Below, piece after piece: positions 59,081 through 64,000 of a DNA stretch of 64,000 bases. The first letter of the stretch is position 1. Every line of letters begins with the position of its first letter. The DNA comes from TCS55 sp964343505 (GTDB taxonomy: Bacteria; Fidelibacterota; Marinisomatia; Marinisomatales; TCS55). Both the position numbers and the translations under genes were made by a program. Under the pieces are notes generated by a model. That model was given only the letters and a program-made list of their open reading frames with translations. It ran no database searches and was not told the DNA's origin. The stretch spans positions 62,001-126,000 of the forward strand of contig CAYFJU010000001.1 of NCBI GenBank assembly GCA_964343505.1, read 5' to 3'.

Positions 59081-60262
59081 TCAAATATATTTCCATAAAT
59101 TTTCTTTATTCACGCAATACTCTTGGTCAATTTGATCTTCATATTGATTTCGAAATGCACGGGAAGGCATTTTATCTTTATTCCATTTTATTTCAATGGG
59201 GTTCAATTTTCCTGTGTCAGTATTTTCCAAAATCAAATCTACTTCCGCCTGTTTAAAATTTCTCCAAAAATAAATCTTATAGGGCAAGGATAAATAATGG
59301 ATATTGGCTTTAAACATATTCACCACAAAATTTTCGAATAATTCACCCCTGTCACTGCGCAATGATAAAAGTTTAAAATCATCAATCATTCCATTTCGAA
59401 TTCCTAAATCGGTAAAATATATTTTAAATGATTTTTTAATTTCTTTATTCGGATTTTTATAAAACGGATAAAGTGTTTTAATCAAATGAAATTTCTCATA
59501 TAAATATATGTATTCCAAAACGGTCTTTCTGTCAATCCCAAGCGTGTTAGATAATTCATTGGGGTTAACAATCTTTCCAATTTGGAATGCCAATAATTGT
59601 AATAAATTTTTAAATATATGCGGATGCTGAATGCGCTCAATTTCAAAAATATCTTTAAATAGAAGATTATGAATGTAGTTTTGTAAAATTTCCTTTTTTC
59701 GTGACAGGTCTGTCACTCCAAATATTTCAGGAAGAGAACCATATATGAGTTGATTTTCCAGGGATGCATCAATTATTGGCTTATGGTTTTTTTTAATGAA
59801 TCCACCGATTGAAAAGTCAGTAATCTCAATTTCTTCAATGATCTCTCGCATGGTTAATGGAAAAATATAAAATGAAAAGTAACGTCCATATAAACTATCC
59901 CCTATATTTTTCATCATGAGAAATGATGCAGAACCGGTTGCTACAATTTTCAAATTTGGGAAATGGTCATAAAGCAATTTTAAAATTGAACCGGATTTGT
60001 CAAGATATTGAATTTCATCAAATAGTACAATTCCAGTCGTTTCACTTCCACCCAATGTTTGTTCCAGATCTTTCACAGACGGGATAAATAGTTGTTGATT
60101 TCTACTGTCTTCAAAATCGTAATATTTTGTAGACTCATTTTCATCTGATAAGCGCTTTAATTCATAGGTTTTTCCAACGCGTCTTTGACCCAATAAAAGC
60201 ACAACTTTCCGGTTTGGATGTTCTAATTCTGTTTTTATTTTATCGGTAACGAATCGTTTCAT
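59081..60262 (-). CDS. AAA ATPase with DUF4143-type C-terminal domain
   Basis: A 393-residue protein of the archaeal-type ATPase/DUF4143 family. Walker A is GQRRVGKT (25-32), Walker B is GIVLFDEIQYLDKSGS, and the sensor region is LKIVATGSASFLM. A winged-helix-like part precedes the C-terminal nuclease-like segment FKQAEVDLILENTDTGKLNPIEIKWNK, whose E-x-D-x-x-x-E-x-K pattern resembles a PD-(D/E)XK fold. The family is often mobile and of unknown role. The gene is AT-rich against its neighbours, and a dense palindrome array lies directly upstream, suggesting acquisition and autoregulation. Confidence 0.88.
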   Translation of the reverse strand: MKRFVTDKIKTELEHPNRKVVLLLGQRRVGKTYELKRLSDENESTKYYDFEDSRNQQLFIPSVKDLEQTLGGSETTGIVLFDEIQYLDKSGSILKLLYDHFPNLKIVATGSASFLMMKNIGDSLYGRYFSFYIFPLTMREIIEEIEITDFSIGGFIKKNHKPIIDASLENQLIYGSLPEIFGVTDLSRKKEILQNYIHNLLFKDIFEIERIQHPHIFKNLLQLLAFQIGKIVNPNELSNTLGIDRKTVLEYIYLYEKFHLIKTLYPFYKNPNKEIKKSFKIYFTDLGIRNGMIDDFKLLSLRSDRGELFENFVVNMFKANIHYLSLPYKIYFWRNFKQAEVDLILENTDTGKLNPIEIKWNKDKMPSRAFRNQYEDQIDQEYCVNKENLWKYI

Positions 60263-60271
60263 GTGTAGATA

Positions 60272-60363
60272 CTCCCAATATATCCGGTATTATTGGGAGC
60301 ATATTCCCATAATTACCGGTAAATAAGGGAATATGATCCTATATTTGCCATATAATATAGGAT
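60272..60363. repeat. Nested palindrome array upstream of the AAA ATPase gene
   Basis: Perfect or near-perfect dyads follow each other: CTCCCAATA/TATTGGGAG (60272-60280 and 60291-60299), CCGGTATTATTGGGA against TCCCATAATTACCGG (60284-60298 and 60305-60319, about three quarters matched), ATATTCCC/GGGAATAT (60301-60308 and 60328-60335) and ATCCTATAT/ATATAGGAT (60336-60344 and 60355-60363). They overlap, so only some can form at once. The nearest begins 10 bases before the start codon, as expected for operator sites. Confidence 0.6.
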
Positions 60364-60397
60364 AATTAATAAGTATTACCAAATTAATTTTCTTGTG

Positions 60398-60518
60398 TTT
60401 CCCCTATTGGCGAGACCGCAGGGGAAATAATTAGGAGTTTTGTGAAGATGTCCAAAATGTTCTCCCCTTTCATAGGGGAGAATTAAAGTGGGGTCAAATG
60501 ATATAATTCTCACAAAAC
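60398..60518. repeat. Hairpin-rich intergenic repeat block
   Basis: Contains TTTCCCCT/AGGGGAAA (60398-60405 and 60420-60427) and the perfect 9-base stem TTCTCCCCT/AGGGGAGAA (60460-60468 and 60474-60482). An outer pair GTTTTGTGAAGA/TTCTCACAAAAC (60437-60448 and 60507-60518) encloses the second hairpin. The arrangement resembles a short element with terminal inverted repeats. It may also end transcription of the minus-strand oxidoreductase gene. Confidence 0.5.
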
Positions 60519-60527
60519 GCATCGGGA

Positions 60528-62093
60528 TTATTTCAATATTTCTCGCGCTGCATTGAATCCATTTGTTCCATGGAGACCGCCCCCGGGATGGGTTCCTGAT
60601 CCACACAAATAAAGATTATCAATCGGTGTTTTGTACTGGGCCGTACTCATGGTGGGACGCATGAACATGAATTGATCCAAGGTCATTTCACCATGGTTTA
60701 AGTTGCCTTCTGTCAGGCCGAATTGGTCTTCCATATCCACCGGTGACAATACCAATGCTGATTCAATTTTTGACGAAAATCCCATTGCATATTTTTCCAG
60801 AACACGAACTACATTTTGTTCCAATTGCGTTTTCAATTCATGGGACCAATTTTGATCACGAAGGTGATAGGGAGCGAATTGGACCGTTGCTGAAAGGACA
60901 TGCTTTCTATTGGGTGCAAAGTCTGGATTGATCACAGACGGGATGTTGAATTCCACATAGGGATTTTCAGCAATGCGCCCGTACTTGGCTGCATCGGCTG
61001 CTTTTTCCAAGTATTCAATGGATGGTGCGATGGCAAATAGCGTTCCCATTTGATCTTGAGAAACGCCAGAAATTTCCGGCAGGCTATTCAATGCAAAATG
61101 GATTCGTACCGCACTGCCGCGATAGCGAATATTATTCAGTTGCGTATTAAAATTGGGGTTCAGGCTGGACGGCCCCACCAGATTTATAAATGTATTATTC
61201 GGATCAAGGCCGGAAACAATTTGATGGGCTTCAAGCGTTTCACCATCATCTAAAGTAACACCACCGCAAATTCCATTTTCTACATCAATTGATCTAACCG
61301 GTGTCCCTGGACGGATCTCTACGCCTACGGATTCAGCAGATGATTTTAATGCGGTGGCTAAATTGCTCGTTCCGCCTTTTACAAATTGAGTATTGTGGAA
61401 AATACCATTACCATGAACGTGCTGATGCAAAAGGTTATAACCAGTTCCTGCGGCAAATGGACCGAATGAAAGATGATGAATCCCCGCTGTAGATACGGCG
61501 GCCCGCAGTAATTCATTCTCGAACCATTCATCCACCAATTCCGGCATCATCATGGGAGCCACACGCATGAGATCTACCAATCCCCGTGTGCCGTGTTTTC
61601 GTACCGGCCCAAACATGGAGCGCATGGCAAACGCATCACTCAACCCCACATTGGGTAGATTCGGTGGCGTGAGTGCATAGAGCTTTTCTAAAAATTGAAC
61701 CAACTTATAAATGTATTTGGTGAAGTCACCCCAAACTTTTGCGTCCTTATCTGAATGGTTAGCGATGGATGCAGCTGTTTGTTTCGGGTCGTGATGAAAT
61801 GAAATATGATTGCCATTTTCCCCCAGTGCTATTCGAACCACATCCGGCTGAATTAATTCCAACCCATGGGAATTCAGATCCAACTTTTCAATGACGCGTG
61901 GGTCGATCCACTTTACCCCATCGTTGACCACATTACATTTGAATCCTGGCGCGAATTTATGGGTGGAAGCCAATCCACCGATTTGATCTTGCGCTTCAAG
62001 GATGACCACCTTTTTTCCGGCTTTCCCCAGCAGGCTTGCGGTGACTAAACTATTCACACCACCGCCAATTACAATTATATCATACCGGCTCAT
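60528..62093 (-). CDS. PYROXD2/phytoene-dehydrogenase-like FAD oxidoreductase, copy B
   Basis: FAD-dependent amine-oxidase-fold protein with the dinucleotide motif YDIIVIGGGVNSLVTASLLGKAGKKVVILEA at the N-terminus and the C-terminal FAD block LYLCGSGTHPGGGLHGTNGFNAAREIL. The start is placed at MSRYDII (62093); an in-frame Met two codons upstream overlaps the previous gene slightly more. About 521 residues. It is a diverged paralogue of the next upstream gene. Although the family name recalls carotenoid desaturases, no carotenoid genes are near, and neighbourhood with a GcvT-family protein points to an amine or one-carbon substrate. Confidence 0.85.
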   Translation of the reverse strand: MSRYDIIVIGGGVNSLVTASLLGKAGKKVVILEAQDQIGGLASTHKFAPGFKCNVVNDGVKWIDPRVIEKLDLNSHGLELIQPDVVRIALGENGNHISFHHDPKQTAASIANHSDKDAKVWGDFTKYIYKLVQFLEKLYALTPPNLPNVGLSDAFAMRSMFGPVRKHGTRGLVDLMRVAPMMMPELVDEWFENELLRAAVSTAGIHHLSFGPFAAGTGYNLLHQHVHGNGIFHNTQFVKGGTSNLATALKSSAESVGVEIRPGTPVRSIDVENGICGGVTLDDGETLEAHQIVSGLDPNNTFINLVGPSSLNPNFNTQLNNIRYRGSAVRIHFALNSLPEISGVSQDQMGTLFAIAPSIEYLEKAADAAKYGRIAENPYVEFNIPSVINPDFAPNRKHVLSATVQFAPYHLRDQNWSHELKTQLEQNVVRVLEKYAMGFSSKIESALVLSPVDMEDQFGLTEGNLNHGEMTLDQFMFMRPTMSTAQYKTPIDNLYLCGSGTHPGGGLHGTNGFNAAREILK

Positions 62094-63673
62094 TTCCATA
62101 CTCCCAGAATCTTTTTGGCCGCCATCTCACCGGGAGACCCCGTGATGCCGCCGCCGGGATGGGTGCCGGAACCGCATTGGTAATAATTCTTGATGGGTGT
62201 GGAATAGTCCGCCCACTTCACCGCAGGGCGTAAGGCAAACAATTGCTGCAGGGTCAGTTCTCCATGGAAGATATTGCCTTCCGTCAGGCCAAAGGTTGAT
62301 TCAATGTCCGCCGGTGTGAGCACCTGCCGGTGGAGAATGATATCTTTTATATTAGGCGCAAACCGGGCGATGGTATTGATCACCGCATCGCCGAACGCTT
62401 CTCGTTTTTGGTCATCCCAGCCGCCTTTAATATTGTAAGGCGCATACTGGACAAAGCAGGACATGACGTGTTTTCCCGGTGGCGCCATTTCAGGATCAAG
62501 CACTGAAGGAAGAATAATATCCATATACGGTTCTTGAGAGAAATTCCCATACTTGGCGTCGTCGTAAGCGCGCTCCAAATGATCGTAGCTGGGACTGATA
62601 GAAATGGCGCCGCGGAGATGATGCCCGTCACCCGGGAGACAGGAAAAATTAGGCAGACCATCCAGGGCCAGATTAACCTTGCCGGATGAACCGCGGATGC
62701 GGAAGTTTTTGATATCGGTGACAAAGTCCGATGGAAGATCACCTTCATCCACCATCTTTAAAAAGGACAGTTTAGGGTCCAAGCCGGAAATCACTTTGTC
62801 GGTACTGTATTCATCCCCATTCTCTAATGCGACACCAACAGCCTTCCCATTTTTGACAATGACCTTTTCAACCGGCGCTTCTGTCATAATCTTGGCGCCA
62901 AAATACTCTGCCGATCGGGCAATCGCCATGCTCACGGCGCCCGTACCACCCCGTTGAAATCCCCAGGCACGGAAAGCGCCGTCAATGTCACCCATGTAAT
63001 GGTGGAGCATCACATAGGCTGATCCCGGTGAGCGGGGGCCCATGAATGTGCCGATGATGCCACTGGCGGACATGGTGGCTTTCAGGGGTTCAAACTCGAA
63101 CCATTCATCTAAAAAGTCCGCCGAACTCATGGTCATGAGTTTGGTCAGGTATTCAAATTGTTCATCACTTAAAGTTTTGAAATGGTCTAATAACTTTTTC
63201 ATGGCACCCAAATCTGATAAACTGGGGCGAATAGCATTGGGTGCGATGGTTTCCAGGATGGGGCGTACCGCCATCCCGATTTGGCCCATGAGTGGACCGA
63301 AACAAATATAGGTCTCCGCATCCCGTGGTGAGTGGCGGTAGATTTCCCGGTAGGTTTGGTCCGCATTAGCGGTCCGGATCAGGTAATTGCTGTCCAGGGG
63401 TGTGAAAGTGCTTTCCAACGGTAGCAGTTCCAGGCCGAACTTCGGCAGCATCAATTCGCGAATGATATTGGGCTTCAGCAGGCTCACCACGTAGGAGCAG
63501 ACGGAAAATTTGAATCCGGGGAACACTTCTTCCGTCACCGCTGCGCCGCCCAGCACATAGCGCCGTTCCAGCACCAGCACCTTTTTACCGGCCCGCGCTA
63601 GGTAGGCCGCCGCGGTCAGTCCGTTATGCCCCCCGCCGATGACGATGGCATCATATTTTTTTACGCCGGGCAT
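62090..63673 (-). CDS. PYROXD2/phytoene-dehydrogenase-like FAD oxidoreductase, copy A
   Basis: A 527-residue FAD protein: VKKYDAIVIGGGHNGLTAAAYLARAGKKVLVLERR, GGAAVTEEVFPGFKFSVCSYVVSLL, and the C-terminal YQCGSGTHPGGGITGSPGEMAAKKIL. Closely resembles copy B in layout and presumably arose by tandem duplication. The two may form a heterodimer or act on different substrates. Its start overlaps the GcvT-family stop by 13 bases and its stop overlaps copy B, so three genes form one operon. Substrate unknown. Confidence 0.87.
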   Translation of the reverse strand: MPGVKKYDAIVIGGGHNGLTAAAYLARAGKKVLVLERRYVLGGAAVTEEVFPGFKFSVCSYVVSLLKPNIIRELMLPKFGLELLPLESTFTPLDSNYLIRTANADQTYREIYRHSPRDAETYICFGPLMGQIGMAVRPILETIAPNAIRPSLSDLGAMKKLLDHFKTLSDEQFEYLTKLMTMSSADFLDEWFEFEPLKATMSASGIIGTFMGPRSPGSAYVMLHHYMGDIDGAFRAWGFQRGGTGAVSMAIARSAEYFGAKIMTEAPVEKVIVKNGKAVGVALENGDEYSTDKVISGLDPKLSFLKMVDEGDLPSDFVTDIKNFRIRGSSGKVNLALDGLPNFSCLPGDGHHLRGAISISPSYDHLERAYDDAKYGNFSQEPYMDIILPSVLDPEMAPPGKHVMSCFVQYAPYNIKGGWDDQKREAFGDAVINTIARFAPNIKDIILHRQVLTPADIESTFGLTEGNIFHGELTLQQLFALRPAVKWADYSTPIKNYYQCGSGTHPGGGITGSPGEMAAKKILGVWK

Positions 63674-64000
63674 GATCGTTTTCTTTCCGGATCGAAGAAG
63701 GGTGTTTTCACCACTTTCGCCGGTGTGAGTTTTCGATAGTGTTCCACCTTCAGTTCAAACATGAGTTCCGATCCTTCACTTGCAAATTCTGACCTAACAT
63801 GGGCCAAGGCGATATATCGTTTCAGGAGCGGTGACCATGCGCCGCTGGTGGCGTAACCCACTTGTTCATTCCCCTTATATAAAGGTGTGCTGGTTCGCCA
63901 TGCAGTACAGGGAAGGCCCGGCGCCAAACCGACTTTTCGAAAATGCTGCTCCAATTCATGCCACTGGATTTCGATGCCCACAAAATTCCATTCCGGTCCA
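63661..64000 (-). CDS. GcvT-family aminomethyltransferase-like protein, C-terminal part
   Basis: The frame is open through the right edge of the window (residues GPEWNFVGIEIQWHELEQHF read in from base 63999), so this is a 3' fragment. The visible 113 residues match the C-terminal barrel of GcvT/dimethylglycine dehydrogenase proteins: TPLYKGNEQVGYATSGAWSPLLKRYIALAHV and KLTPAKVVKTPFFDPERKR. Such proteins take a one-carbon unit from an amine onto tetrahydrofolate. With the two FAD oxidoreductase genes it may form an amine-demethylation set. Confidence 0.82.
   Translation of the reverse strand, partial: GPEWNFVGIEIQWHELEQHFRKVGLAPGLPCTAWRTSTPLYKGNEQVGYATSGAWSPLLKRYIALAHVRSEFASEGSELMFELKVEHYRKLTPAKVVKTPFFDPERKRSCPA

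Noticed and set aside
60528..63673. Carotenoid biosynthesis genes (phytoene desaturases)
   Set aside because: No phytoene synthase or cyclase is near, and both proteins fit PYROXD2-type relatives next to a GcvT-family gene.
1..64000. CRISPR arrays, tRNA, rRNA and complete insertion sequences
   Set aside because: I saw no regularly spaced repeats, no cloverleaf-like intergenic sequence and no transposase frame; intergenic gaps are mostly under 200 bases.

Overview
The window looks like one contig of a marine bacterium from the Fibrobacterota-Chlorobiota-Bacteroidota neighbourhood, most plausibly a Marinimicrobia (SAR406)-type lineage. This is inferred from a TonB-dependent receptor, PorV-type protein and type IX (Por) secretion tails, ASPIC/UnbV repeat proteins, a class II DAHP synthase, tight operons with 4-base overlaps and moderate GC. 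No rRNA or tRNA gene was seen, so the placement is an inference.

Layout. (1) 1-13605, minus strand: an almost continuous aromatic amino-acid operon. It runs aroQ, an attenuator with a leader peptide, trpE, trpG, trpD, trpC, trpF, trpB, trpA, pheA, tyrA, class II DAHP synthase, a Fic gene, aroA and aroE, followed by a MazEF-like toxin-antitoxin pair cut by the left edge. The leader peptide MNTKNYYSWYWFFNQEGVS carries Trp, Tyr and Phe codons in front of mutually exclusive antiterminator and terminator hairpins, so all three aromatic amino acids may be sensed by one switch. (2) 13694-17811, plus: ArsR regulator, CadI/ArsI-type dioxygenase, MtaB tRNA methylthiotransferase and an ABC-F ATPase. (3) 17893-23762, minus: gcvP, two secreted proteins including an M64 peptidase with a sorting tail, a DUF3050 protein and an ACT protein. 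(4) 24097-29968, plus: TonB-dependent receptor, secreted surface protein and PorV-like protein, closed by a terminator. (5) 30048-35691: CRTAC1-type repeat protein, TPR protein and a membrane-anchored pentaheme cytochrome with TPRs. (6) 35728-45447: NhaC transporter, nitrilase-family amidase, lysine-dehydrogenase-like oxidoreductase, class III aminotransferase, a putative lipoprotein that looks inserted, a kinase-fold protein, a secernin-type dipeptidase and an M28 peptidase.

(7) 45499-57463 is the most interesting region. Three facing transcription units encode a class III aminotransferase, both subunits of a 3-oxoacid CoA-transferase, an M20 deacylase and a thiolase (plus); a Na+/solute symporter, AblB acetyltransferase and lysine 2,3-aminomutase (minus); and a GABA-type aminotransferase with a succinate-semialdehyde-type dehydrogenase (plus). 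Together they match, step by step, lysine degradation through beta-lysine, N6-acetyl-beta-lysine, 3-oxo-6-acetamidohexanoyl-CoA, 4-acetamidobutyrate and 4-aminobutyrate to succinate. Several of these reactions were described biochemically in a Pseudomonas, but to my knowledge have weak or no gene assignment.

(8) 57482-64000, minus: a Rieske oxygenase, a GNAT acetyltransferase, an AAA/DUF4143 ATPase behind a palindrome-rich region, two tandem PYROXD2-like FAD oxidoreductases and the end of a GcvT-family protein cut by the right edge. Short palindromic repeats occur at many gene borders and in places appear to have become part of the coding sequence (aroA, trpF, the M28 peptidase).
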